The notes beneath the pieces are model-generated. The model did no database searches and was not told where the DNA came from. It was given only the letters and a program-made list of their open reading frames with translations. From contig CATQJL010000223.1 of assembly GCA_958299035.1 (NCBI GenBank), positions 77,393,600 through 77,457,599 of the forward strand: a DNA stretch of 64,000 nucleotides, in the 5' to 3' direction. Both the position numbers and the translations under genes were made by a program. The stretch is from Cylicocyclus nassatus. Its lineage: Eukaryota; Nematoda; Chromadorea; Rhabditida; Strongylidae. Below, piece after piece: positions 32,251 through 42,295 of the stretch (positions within the stretch are counted from its first letter, which is position 1; each line of letters opens with the position of its first letter).

Positions 32251-34643
32251 CACGTTGACGACGAGCTTTTTTTTTTGACGTCTGTCCCCGTGGACGAACC
32301 GTTTCCGGGCATTTTCACGGCCGGCTGCGTGTATGTATGCATGCATCTGTGCGTGAGGTACAAAAATGCAGGTGGACGAGGTAGCTCCGCCCACTTTTGG
32401 CAAGCCCCGCCCACTTTTCAAAATGCTGGAAATTGCTCAAAATCAGTGAATTTGTGCAAATCCCGGCATTTTTGAAAAGTGGGCGGAGCTTGCCACTCAG
32501 GGGGTGGGGCCTGCACAATGGGGGGGGGTGGGTCAAAATTAAGATAATTTAATGTTCCCCAGTCATCTACGAGCTTTTCTATGCGATTTGAGAACGAAAA
32601 AAGTTTTTTGTAGAGGGTAACGGAGTGGGCGAGTTTGCCAAAAGAGGGCCGGGGCCAGAGGTGCGATAGGGGGAGCCAAGTCTCCCCCTACCTTCACTTT
32701 TGAGCTGGTACGGGGTGACCACCTTCACTTTTGGAATAAAAAATTCTTCGCTGGACGACAAAGAAGGAAAACAAGCAAAACAAACGCAAAAAAGATTATT
32801 GAAAGCATATATTTATGTATACGGCGGCATATATATTTAAAATAAAGGTTTTTAGTAAATGGTGTATTTGGAAGTAAAGCTTAGCAAAACTGTACGGATT
32901 TTATTAAGCAAATTATGTTATAACGTATAGCGAAGGAAGTAGGTCGATCCAGGCAGTAACGGCGGAGAACCAGAATTTTCAATATTTAAATAGTGAAAAA
33001 TCATGCGAAATTTCCACTGTTATAAATCTGTTGTTTGAAGATGTCAGCAGTTGCGACTTCATAGGTTTTGAAGAGTAGATGTTGCTCTATCAGCTAGTGA
33101 AGGAATCGGGTCGATTTAAGAGATAGTCGTTGAAAACCAGAGTTCTAAAACTTTACGCCATTTTTGCGTGTTTTTTGACTGTTGAGAGTTAAACTCTTAT
33201 AAATCTTGAATGTGGAAGTGTATGATGTTGCGACTTCATAGGTTTTATAGAGTAAGGTTTGCCTTATCAGAATATGTCTTGTCCGTTCCGATCCATTGAA
33301 ACACCTCCGAGATCCAGAGTCATGAAAAAGCAGGTAAAAAAGAGCTTTTTGAACTTCAACAGCTCATAACTTCTTCAGGATTGCACGAATCATGTTGCGA
33401 CTTCATAGGTTAGATTCTTCTCGTCAAGAGCTTTCAGATGATATATAATATGTGGGGGTTTCGCGCCTCTTACGGCATATGCCCGGGGGGGGGAGACTTT
33501 TTAGGCCAAAGTCTCCCCCGACAGCCTCCAGCCAATACATAAAATGGGCGAGGGGGAGACTTTGGCCTAAAAAGTCTCCCCCCCCGGTCATAATTCGCAG
33601 GGGGCTCTAAACCCCCACATATTATATATCATCTGAAAGCTCTTGACGAGAAGAATCTAACCTATGAAGTCGCAACATGATTCGTGCAATCCTGAAGAAG
33701 TTATGAGCTGTTGGAGTTCAAAAAGCTCTTTTTTACCTGCTTTTTCATGACTCTGGATCTCGGAGGTGTTTCAATGGATCGGAACGGACAAGACATATTC
33801 TGATAAGGCAAACCTTACTCTATAAAACCTATGAAGTCGCAACATCATACACTTCCACATTCAAGATTTATAAGAGTTTAACTCTCAACAGTCAAAAAAC
33901 ACGCAAAAATGGCGTAAAGTTTTAGAACTCTGGTTTTCAACGACTATCTCTTAAATCGACCAGATTCCTTCACTAGCTGATAGAGCAGCATTTACTCTTT
34001 AAAACCTTTGAAGTCGCAACTGCTGACATCTTCAAACAACAGATTTATAACAGTGGAAATTTTGCATGATTTTTCACTATTTATTTATTCGAAATTCTGA
34101 TTCTCGGCCGTTACTGCCTGGATCGATCTACTTTCTTCGCTTTACGTTATAACAAAATTTGCTTAATAAAATCCGTACAGTCCAACAAACTTCTACTTCC
34201 AAATACACCATTTACTAAACACATCTATTTTAAATTTTTATAAATAAAATTTATAGATATTTTTAATATTCATCGTATCTGTGGCCCTAAAGAGGGCCGT
34301 TGGGTCGACGTTAGACCTAGAAAGATAGCTCCGTTCGTCCGTTCTATCCTCCCCCCCCCCGTCGACGTTTTTGGGAGGTGAGTGTCCGACACTACCACCT
34401 TCACTTTTGGCCGGCCAGTGGAAGCTGAAACCACCTTCACTTTTGGGGGACCCGGCTCCCCCTATCGCACCTCTGGCCGGGGCCAACACGAAAAACTTCT
34501 GAGCCCAAATCGATTATGTGTACACAAACTGGAACCATTGTGCACATTAGAAGTGGTGTTTAGGGTATCGCACCATTGCGCGACATCGCCCACAGAGACA
34601 TACTGCCTCTCGCGCACCATTGCGCGACACTGTCGTCAACGTG
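32251..34643. mobile_element. PiggyBac-like non-autonomous element (2.4 kb) with nested palindromes
   Basis: Terminal inverted repeats CACGTTGACGAC … GTCGTCAACGTG are flanked by TTAA on both sides (32,247-32,250 and 34,644-34,647). TTAA plus CAC-starting ends is the piggyBac pattern. Just inside the right end, GCGCACCATTGCGCGACA-like subterminal repeats occur twice. No transposase is present. A hairpin of GAGGTAGCTCCGCCCACTTTT against AAAAGTGGGCGGAGC lies at 32,378-32,490. Most of the interior is the 1.8 kb palindrome listed separately. A shorter element with related ends is at 63,617-63,947. Confidence 0.65.
32646..34484. repeat. 1.8 kb palindrome flanked by paired ACCTTCACTTTTG motifs
   Basis: GGGGCCAGAGGTGCGATAGG with GGGAGCC at 32,651-32,677 is inverted at 34,454-34,480. 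Inside, long arms (about 32,840-33,500 and 33,540-34,235) contain GACTTCATAGGTT spacers, and the centre is GGGGGAGACTTTGGCC against its inverse. Between the outer ends and the arms on each side lie two copies of ACCTTCACTTTTG, all in the plus orientation (32,690 and 32,721; 34,397 and 34,433). The same layout occurs at 47,472-48,655. No protein is encoded. Confidence 0.65.
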
Positions 34644-34778
34644 TTAAAAAATGTGAAAGAAGTGTGATTTTTTTGTGAAATTCTTTTGTTTCCGACGTGG
34701 ATTTGAAAAACCTACTGTTTGAAAAGTATTGTAGTGTCTTCGAAATATGCTGGAAGTATCCGGATCGCAGTTGCAGCA

Positions 34779-34983
34779 AGGCCCCGGGCAGACTTCACGC
34801 GATTTGATCGTCGCGACTGAATCGCGAAGAGACAATTGTTACAACATCATTCCATGCCGATCAACTTGCATTTCGGTTGTGATACTTTTCCAGCCCGAAA
34901 TTTTTGAATGTGAAATGAAAATGAATGAAAATGTTGGCGATTGAGTCGCGACGATCAAATCGCGTGAAGTCTGTCCGGGGCCT
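34779..34983. mobile_element. AGGCCCCGG MITE, copy 1 (205 bp)
   Basis: Ends AGGCCCCGGGCAGACTTCAC and inverted GTGAAGTCTGTCCGGGGCCT, followed inward by GCGATTTGATCGTCGCGACT and its inverse. Two more copies are at 39,438-39,932 and 39,628-39,869. The target duplication is unclear. Confidence 0.7.
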
Positions 34984-35744
34984 ATGGGAAAATTTGGGAA
35001 ATTTTTTAACGAAGTCGTCTGCCACGCAACAGGGTTCGGTCAGAAAACGTGGCACAGGAACTAAGTATCATCCTTAATTGACTCAAAATTATAATGTATA
35101 CAAAGCCCGACGTTCTTTTCATTATTTCTATTACTTTTTGTTGGTATCTGGAATTTCAAATCATAGTTTGAATTTGAGCAAGCGCAGTCCTGACTCGCTG
35201 ACTCGCCTCTTTTTCAAGAATATTTGCGATTTGCATGTGATATAATCTTCCATATTTGGCTAAAACAAGAGTCAACAACCTAAAATTCATCTATAATGGG
35301 TATAGAATATTGTAGAAGAAATCATGCACTACATACTAGCCTAATTTGAGCCTTATATCAATGCTGTTGTTATAATTACTGTCCAAAATCGCTCTCGTAT
35401 GCTATCGGCGCATCGTCAACGTTCTTGCGCGCTGTTATCACTCGTTTAAACGGAAAGAAGGGAACAATTTCAATCAAACTTATCTTTATCTAATCCCAAG
35501 GATCTCGCCTACTTATGGGAAACAAAAAACACAGATTTGCTTTATGTTTAGGGTATTCAGAGGCCAAGCTGGGAGACAATAATTTATCCGCACCCTATAT
35601 ACCAAGTTTTCTGTGAATTATCTTTCCTTTTTGTAACAAGTGTTTAAAGGAAGGAGGTTTGAAAAGCTACACTGATGTGTTTAAATCTATTAAAAAAAAT
35701 CAAACAAACCGCAAAGAAACCTGAATTTCACTGAAATAATGGTG
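34984..35744. other. No gene recognised
   Basis: AT-rich sequence with only short frames. Nothing conserved is visible. Confidence 0.4.
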
Positions 35745-36453
35745 TTATGATGAACCAAAAGTTCTTTCGCACCAAATCAAAAATTCATAACTTCTAAATT
35801 TTGCAACCAATTGGACAGCTTTTATTTTTATATGAAAGAGCAATTCATTCTCTTTATAGGGGTACCTTAGCGGCTTTCTGTTACGCATACATTGCTTAGA
35901 TAGAAGCGGTAGAAGAAAATTAGTCAAATTCCGCATTTTCTGTGTAGGGTCATAAAAAATCGGAAACTTGCAACAAAAACCGGAGCAGTCGGTATTGTAG
36001 GTTTTTTCACCAGCTCTTCCTAACAGTTCAAAGTTTGCGCCGATTGAGCGTCTCTATGAAAAGTTATGATTTTCGAGCAAGCAATACAAAAGGGCGAATT
36101 TGATTTATTTTAGCAGTTTTCAGAAAAATCGTAACTTATCATGGAGACGCTCAATTGGCGCAAACTTTGCACTGTTAGAAAGAGCTGGTGAAAGATCCTA
36201 CATTACCGGTTGCTCCGATTTTTGTTGCAAGTTTCAGATTTTTTATGACCCTACACAGAAAATTCAAAATTTGAGATTTCCTTCTACCGCTTCTATCTAA
36301 GCAATGTATGCTTAACAGAAAGCCGCTAAGGCACCCCTATAAAGAGAATGAATTGCTCTTTCATATAAAAATAAAAGCGGTCCAATTAGTGGCAAAATTC
36401 AGAAGTTATGGATTTTTGAATTTGGTGCGAAAGAACTTTCGGTTCACCCTAAT
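35745..36453. repeat. Foldback element with ~345 bp arms
   Basis: The left end TTATGATGAACCAAAAGTTC and right end GAACTTTCGGTTCACCCTAA are inverted copies. The arms continue through AAGAGCAATTCATTCTCTTT, AGCGGCTTTCTGTTACGC and ATAGAAGCGGTAGAAG to a centre near 36,090. Arm similarity is high. There is no transposase. Confidence 0.65.
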
Positions 36454-36611
36454 ATATAGGTCTGATGAGCACAATAAAACAAAAAGCGCGTCAAAATCCG
36501 AATTGGAAGTACTTTAGACCATGAACTTTTCAAGCACCCTGTGCACCGTATTGGAGAGCATAAAATGCTGATTTCAAATCGGCCTTCTTTGCCTGCGGAA
36601 CATTCATGGAC

Positions 36612-36702
36612 AGGGCCCGGCACGAGCTGGCACCAGGGAAATTTCAAAACGAAGTCCCGTTTGATCTTGAAAATTGCGTACGAAGTCTCCTTTGACCTGT
36701 TT
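36612..36702 (-). repeat. Short dispersed repeat (GGGCCCGGCACGAG … GGTCAAAGG), copy 1
   Basis: The plus strand reads CAGGGCCCGGCACGAG … AACGAAGTCCC … TTTGATC … ACGAAGTCTCCTTTGACC. The inverse arrangement appears at 60,006-60,093. The two GACTTCGT phrases within each copy are direct repeats. The origin is unknown. Confidence 0.45.
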
Positions 36703-37870
36703 TGAAGACCCGTCATTATTTTTGGATCATGTAAAAGTAGGCTGGCATGAATTTATTGAAAAGCTGTGGCATGAATTTATTGAAAAGTTACAGTCCTGCA
36801 CTCAATTTGGAAATGAGAAATAATTTTTGGAGAAAGCTATGAAGCTTTTTTCCTTCAAGTGTAAAAAAAACTTATATGACAACCTAATACCAACCTTTTC
36901 TATTCGGCGGGTTTTCGTTGTCAGCTTCATGTGCAGTAGTAAATCATCAGTCTTGGTCATAGTGCGATAAGGTGAGAATGACTCCTCCAGGGTGAAGGGT
37001 GTTTCAGTTGATCGAAAAATTATAAAATGTCGACCAGGGGGGGGGGGAGAGGGGTGATAGTGTTCTTTTATTCTTCCAAATCAAGTTTATCATTTTGAAT
37101 TACCTGCCATCATTGGTTGTCTTTCTACCAAAATGTGAAGACTGAAGTAGGATTGGAACCACCCTGTATGTTTTTGAAATTACCATAGAAGATGTGTATG
37201 CGAGAACATCTGTTTTGGGGAAGAGATGGAGAATTTTTGAGCATTCACGAACTTTTAAAAGAAAAACCTGTGACTTTTGTAGAACAGCAACATTAGCAAG
37301 AAGATTGTTTTCACAACCATCTTTTCTTCAGTTTTCAGGAAATGTATAGTTTGCTGGGGTACTTTCAAAGAAGTTTAGGGTTGAATTTCCGAATATTTAC
37401 GAACTTTTAGATCAAAAAAATTCGTAACTTCTGCAGATGAATATGGTGCAAGGAAATAGTCACCATCGGAACCGCCTCGTCCTCCGCTTTCGGAAAATAT
37501 AAAGTATGTCTGAGATCCATTTGAAAAAGTACCTAGGTGAAGGGTGTGCTTAGTGATTTCTGGAGGTTTTCGAGTTTTTAACATAAAATAATTCATAATA
37601 AATGAACGTTTTGTACGCCGTGATGGCTAGCATTAGAACCGTCTCGTCCTCCGCTTTTAGAAAATTCATACTTTGTCCGTGGTCCATTAGAAAAAGTGCG
37701 GGGTAAAGGGTGGTGAGACTTTCATAATGGGAGTGCTCAAGTAGACGTCTTCATACAATGGTAAAAAAGCCTCTACTCAGATAATCGCGGGGGGCAGGCG
37801 GTCCGCAAACTTGCGCTTTTTTGCAGGCGGTCAGCAGAATTTTGGGGCGTGGCCAAACCTTCAGCGGGCG

Positions 37871-38006
37871 GTATAAGCTCCTGCAAGACGAAGGCGGTTG
37901 GTTCTAGGTGCGACGTGGCTGTGACGCGGCTGTGACGCTGCTGTCAGCCATGTCGCAGCCGCGTTGCACATCGAACCGACCGCCTTCGTCTTGCAGGAGC
38001 TTATAC
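37871..38006. mobile_element. Short palindromic element (GTATAAGCTCC family), copy 2
   Basis: GTATAAGCTCCTGCAAGACG with AAGGCGGTTGGTTC is inverted as GAACCGACCGCC, then CGTCTTGCAGGAGCTTATAC. Between the arms are GTGGCTGTGACGCGGCTGTG-like repeats. A relative is at 1,384-1,561. Confidence 0.65.
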
Positions 38007-38188
38007 TCCCTTTACTGTGGAATGTTTTGCTAGAGGGGCAGAATACAGAGTTTTCTGCGGGCGCTCGTCAAATAATCTCTTTCAGCGAGCGCTGGTCAAA
38101 CTCTCACCAGGCACTCGGGCTCTTTATAAGCAGTTTCGGGCGTACGTCGAGCACATTTAAAAATCTGTGTGGCAGAGGTGTCACCGTT

Positions 38189-38315
38189 GGTTTAATTACT
38201 AAAGTTTGAGGTACTTTCTCTCAGCGGAAAGTATCTGTGGGCTGCGCGGTCCTCCACAAAGGACCGTGTGGCCCCCGAAAATTTTGCATATTCTCGCGGA
38301 AAGTCCGCGAGAGTG
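38189..38315 (+). ncRNA. Spliced-leader RNA candidate (SL1-like)
   Basis: Positions 38,189-38,210 equal the 22-nt nematode SL1 leader except for two adjacent bases (12-13, CC replaced by TA). They are followed at once by the donor GT (38,211). Downstream sequence has the layout of an SL RNA. Stem-loop I spans 38,210-38,235 (9 bp, containing the donor). Stem-loop II spans 38,239-38,274 (14 uninterrupted pairs, three of them G-U, loop of 8). A single-stranded Sm site AATTTTG lies at 38,280-38,286. Stem-loop III spans 38,292-38,312 (8 pairs, loop AAAGT). SL RNA donates its leader to pre-mRNAs in trans. The stem sequences are not those of C. elegans SL1 RNA, and no 5S gene is adjacent. A TTTATAAG lies about 60 bases upstream. 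It could be an active variant gene or a well-preserved pseudogene. Confidence 0.65.
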
Positions 38316-39437
38316 CGGCCACTGCGCCGCAGCTAATCTAAGGAAACCGCGATTGTTCTCCAAGCATTCGTCTAAAATTTCGCTAAAATTTTTCCAAATA
38401 TGTGTAAGCGGACCGCAAGAAATCAGCGAACTATTTTTCCGGTGCCCGCCCGCCCATAAATCGCATGGCCGCCTACCCCCGGCGATTATCTGAGTACTTG
38501 AGCACTTCCATTACAAAAGTCTCAACCACCTTTCACCCGGCAGTTTTTTCAAGGGACCATAGGCAAAGTATATATTTTCTGAAAGCGGAGGATGAGACGG
38601 TTCCAATGGTGACCATACCGGCGTACAAGATGTTCAGCTACAAAAGTCATAAATTTTTTTATGTTAAAAACTCGAAAATTCCCAAATGTCACTAGGCACA
38701 CCCTTCACCCAGGCACTTTTTTAAACGGATCTCAGACATGCTATATATCTTCTGAAAGCGGAGGACGAGAAGGTTCCAATGTTGACCATCTCTGTGTACA
38801 AGATGCTCATCTACAAAAGTTACGGATTTTTCATCCTAAAAATTCATAAATATCAAGAAATCACTATCCACACCCTTCATCAAGCATCTCCTTTGCTTAT
38901 TTTTACCTCACCGTTGGTTTTTTTCCTCGGCTTTTGGTGAAGGGGGTCACCTTGGTTCCGGCTCAGGGGCGAAAGGGGACGAGAAAATTCTCACATCATC
39001 GCACCTATGGTCTTGGTTATCTTCGTTTAGCATGTATGTTGTTACGGCTTATTTGTTTCAACAACGCTTCAACCGTTACGTCACCAAGAGTAGAAAATTG
39101 TTTTTTTATTGTTAGCCGTTTTATTGACCCTAAGATTGTTTATTGAACTAATCTTTGGTTTACAGATCGAGCAGCCCTATCACACTCCATCGAGATATCG
39201 GCTCTACCGACCGCTTTTTTTTCCAAATTTTTTAGTTTTTATTGATGCTTCTATCACCTCTTGAAGCTGGCAAGTGTATCCCCAGATTGCTCCCTTGGCG
39301 GATAAATATCGAATCCAATATTGGATCGCGCTAAAATACGCGGCGGTAGCATTTCCCAATGCCAGTCACTTGCTTATACATGTACTTCAAGAATCCACTC
39401 TTCATTTTTCATTATTGGCTCTATCATTTTTGTCCCA

Positions 39438-39932
39438 AGGCCTCGGACAGAGTTCACGCGACTTGATCGTCGTGGTCGATCGATTCAGTCGCTACAAGAC
39501 AAGTGTTACGAGTTCATTGCTTGCCGATCTTCTTGCTTTTCGGTTGTGATAGTTTTCCAACACGACTAATCGTGACTAACTATCACAACCGAAATACAAG
39601 AAGACTGGCATGCAATGACTTCGTAAAAGGCCGGGCTTACTTCACGCGATCTCAGTCGGACGCGATTTGGCAATTCGCCAGAAGTCTTCAGATCCAACAT
39701 TAGCAGACTGCACATGCAAGTGCTACTGCTTACGCTGCTAGACTGCTTACGCTAAATGGCAAAATGCCCTATCTTCTGTAAGTTTAGAATATGCATACAG
39801 TGAGTTATGGACAATTGGAATACTACCAAATCGCGTCGCGACTAAATCGCGTGAAGTATGCCTGGCCCTTAACATTTGTCTTGTAGCGATTGAATCGCGA
39901 CGATCAAGTCGCGTGAACTCTACCCGAGGCCT
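39438..39932. mobile_element. AGGCCTCGG MITE, copy 2, containing a nested copy
   Basis: Ends AGGCCTCGGACAGAGTTCAC and inverted GTGAACTCTACCCGAGGCCT, followed by GCGACTTGATCGTCG and inverse. A 242 bp relative (39,628-39,869) has inserted into it, leaving about 253 bp of its own. It also has an internal pair TTTCGGTTGTGATAGTT / AACTATCACAACCGAAA. Confidence 0.7.
39628..39869. mobile_element. AGGCCGGG MITE, copy 3, nested in copy 2
   Basis: Ends AGGCCGGGCTTACTTCACGC and inverted GCGTGAAGTATGCCTGGCCC(T), then GATTTGG-type inner arms. It is the same family as its host element. Target site duplication is not certain (AAA / TTAA context). Confidence 0.6.
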
Positions 39933-39995
39933 AATTAAGCTATCGAGACCCATTCTTTAAACTAATTGAAGTGTGATAGTTGGTTTGGCTTGTCA

Positions 39996-40473
39996 CTAAC
40001 AAAAGAAGGGTACTATCTTAGATTCACCTTTTGAGATGAGACACAAAAATTTGGAATCATCTTGGAAAGCTGATTCTAAATATGCTGTTCCTAGCTGCTT
40101 AGCATTATTCTAAAGCAAGTAATGGTCTTTTTTCTATGCAAAGTTTGCGTGCTCTTCGACCTATTGATGCTACGTTTCGACGTCTAGATGGTTTTGCAAC
40201 TGTATAATGCTCCCTTTTAAGATTGAGAGAATTGACCTATTGCTAGTTCAACATCCTAGCACTTTGTTTTCGAGCAGATTCTTATCTACACGCCCGCCGT
40301 CTTACGACATTCAGAGGTTTCTTGATTACTCACATCAACAATCCCATAACTCGCTTCGGAATAACGCTAAGCAGCTAGGAACAGCATATTTGGAATCAGC
40401 GTTCAAAGCTTATTCCATACATATGTGTCTCATCTCAAAAAGCAAAACTAAGATGGTATCCTTCCTTTGTAAG
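39996..40473. mobile_element. CTTACAAGG-type element, copy C
   Basis: Ends CTAACAAAAGAAGGGTAC and inverted GTATCCTTCCTTTGTAAG, then CTATCTTAG / CTAAGATGG. It is 478 bp with the family phrase GGAATCAGCGTT. The inner sequence differs from copies A and B, so it forms a subfamily. Confidence 0.55.
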
Positions 40474-40577
40474 ATATCCGTTTCTATGGTGCACCTACAA
40501 TTACTGGGGGAAAGCTAGAGAGAAAGGCAGTGTCGAGGTACATGTCCTAACACGTATTTGAGGGGCTTGCGTCGACT

Positions 40578-41050
40578 CTTACAAAGGAAGCTGTTTAGTC
40601 GAAATAGACTTTTTAAATGAGATGTATACCATATTGAAGGGCGTAAAACGCTGATTCTAAATTTGCCTTCCTTATCTGCAGAAAGTCTATAGATGAGGTT
40701 ATGAGCGTTTTTTGGAGTTAGAAATTGGATGTGCATTTTAGATGAAATGTGCTGCTAATTCTTACTAGCTCTCAAGTGATGCAACCAATGTGGATATGTT
40801 TTATCATAGAGTATATTTAGAATGAAGTGCTCTAATGCACTGCTCCACTGAAGAACTAGAAAATGTATTTCGGCTACTTTTGTCCTACTTGCACATTCAA
40901 TTTTTTGCTCCGCTAACCGTTCATAACTCCTCGTCAATAAACGTTTTGCAGATAAGAAGGGCAGATTTGGAAGCAGCGTTTAATGCCCTTCAATATGGTA
41001 TGCATCCCATTTAAGAAAACCACTTCGACTAAACATTCATTCCTTGTTAG
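40578..41050. mobile_element. CTTACAAGG-type element, copy D
   Basis: Ends CTTACAAAGGAAGCTGTTTAG and inverted CTAAACATTCATTCCTTGTTAG-like sequence, with TCGAAATAG / ACTTCGA. Contains GCAGATAAGAAGGGCAGATT. 473 bp, no coding capacity. A solo AAAGGCAGTGTC (40,524-40,535) just before it resembles one end of the TTAA MITE. Confidence 0.5.
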
Positions 41051-41319
41051 CCATTTTTGCGCGGAGACCCATTGCCATGGTTTGTGGGTGCCCACGCAAC
41101 AGAATGTAAAACGAGACAAATCGTCCTCCAAATATGGTAGCGGGATCGGGTTAGGAGAGTTAGGATCACAAAACAGATTCCGTGCAATGCGCACAAGTTA
41201 AAAGCAGCGTCCACACTTCTTCAATTTTTGAAAACTCTACTTGACAGTTTTGCTGTTTAAACTCTCTCGCTACAAGATTCATTACGTTCTGAGCTGCTAC
41301 GTTTCCGCTTTCATAGGCT

Positions 41320-42295
41320 GGTTCATACTGACTCCCTTGTTTTGGAACTGTTCCGGAACTGTGATGCATGCGCTGCAACTGCCCCGCATGTTTTGAACGG
41401 CGGAAGCTAGAGAATTTTGACCGTTTTCAACGTTTTCTTCCAAATTTTCCTCTCAGTGGCCTTATTCCTCTATCCCGCTTCCCTTCTTAATCAGCAGAAC
41501 TTCGAACTCAAAGCGGGGTTGAAGAATGAGCGCGTTTCTGCTTTGCATGTCCGACAAACGTCTGCTCTTGCACTCGTCTACTCTCGCTTCGTTCTCTTCT
41601 TGCTCAAGGCTATTCCATTTGTTCCAGGAAGCCGCTGGTAGTTTTCGCAGGGATCTGTCTCGAATTAGGACATGCGAACATTCTAAAAATGCGGAAATGG
41701 GATGTTTACTCTTGTTTTCTATGAGTTTCGTATTTGGGCATTTTCAGCCCTCTTTCATATTTTAGCTTCTACGTTCTCTCTTCTACCCAGCTTCTCCTCG
41801 TGAAGAGAGAAGCTGTGAACTTAAAGCGAATTTGAAGATTGAACGCTGTTCTGTTCTATGTATCCGGGCCGATGGTCTTTTCTCTTCCGTTTTGTTCAGA
41901 TCTACTTCATGTGTTTTACAAACCTGTTTATGTCTTTTTCAACACAGGAAATTACGCAGCGCCTCTCTGAAATACATGAAATACGTCTGAACAAAAATAG
42001 CGAAGAGAGAATGGACGAGCGCAAGAACAGACATTTTTTGGATATGTAGAGCTAAAAAGCGCTCATTCTTCAACATCTTTTCAATTTCGAAGTTCTGCTG
42101 ATCAAAAAGGGAATCGAGGTAGAGGAATAAGGCCAGCATAGAGGAATCTGAAAGAAAAACCGTTAAAAAAGGTCAAAATTCTTCAACTCCCGCCGTTTAA
42201 CACATGTGGGGCAGTTGCAGCGCATGCAGCACAGTTCCGGAACAGTTCCAGCGCAGTTCGGGAACAGTTCCGGAACATGAAAATCAGTATGAATC
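41320..42295. repeat. Foldback element (GGTTCATACTG ends)
   Basis: The left end GGTTCATACTGACTCC, GGAACTGTTCCGGAACTGTG, GCATGCGCTGCAACTGCCCC is inverted at the right end (GGGGCAGTTGCAGCGCATGC, GTTCCGGAACAGTTCC, CAGTATGAATCC). The arms extend through AGCAGAACTTCGAA and its inverse. The right arm has an extra GTTCCGGAAC repeat. No transposase. Confidence 0.65.

Larger units (their letters stand above)
37372..38900. repeat. Large foldback with tandem ~175-bp units in each arm
   Basis: Left arm 37,372-37,800 and right arm 38,465-38,900 are inverted copies. In each arm a unit containing CCGTCTCGTCCTCCGCTTT and TCCATTTGAAAAAGT-like phrases occurs at least twice in tandem, as degenerate versions of one another. 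The spacer holds a nested palindrome (37,871-38,006) and the spliced-leader RNA candidate (38,189-38,315). No protein is encoded. Confidence 0.6.
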
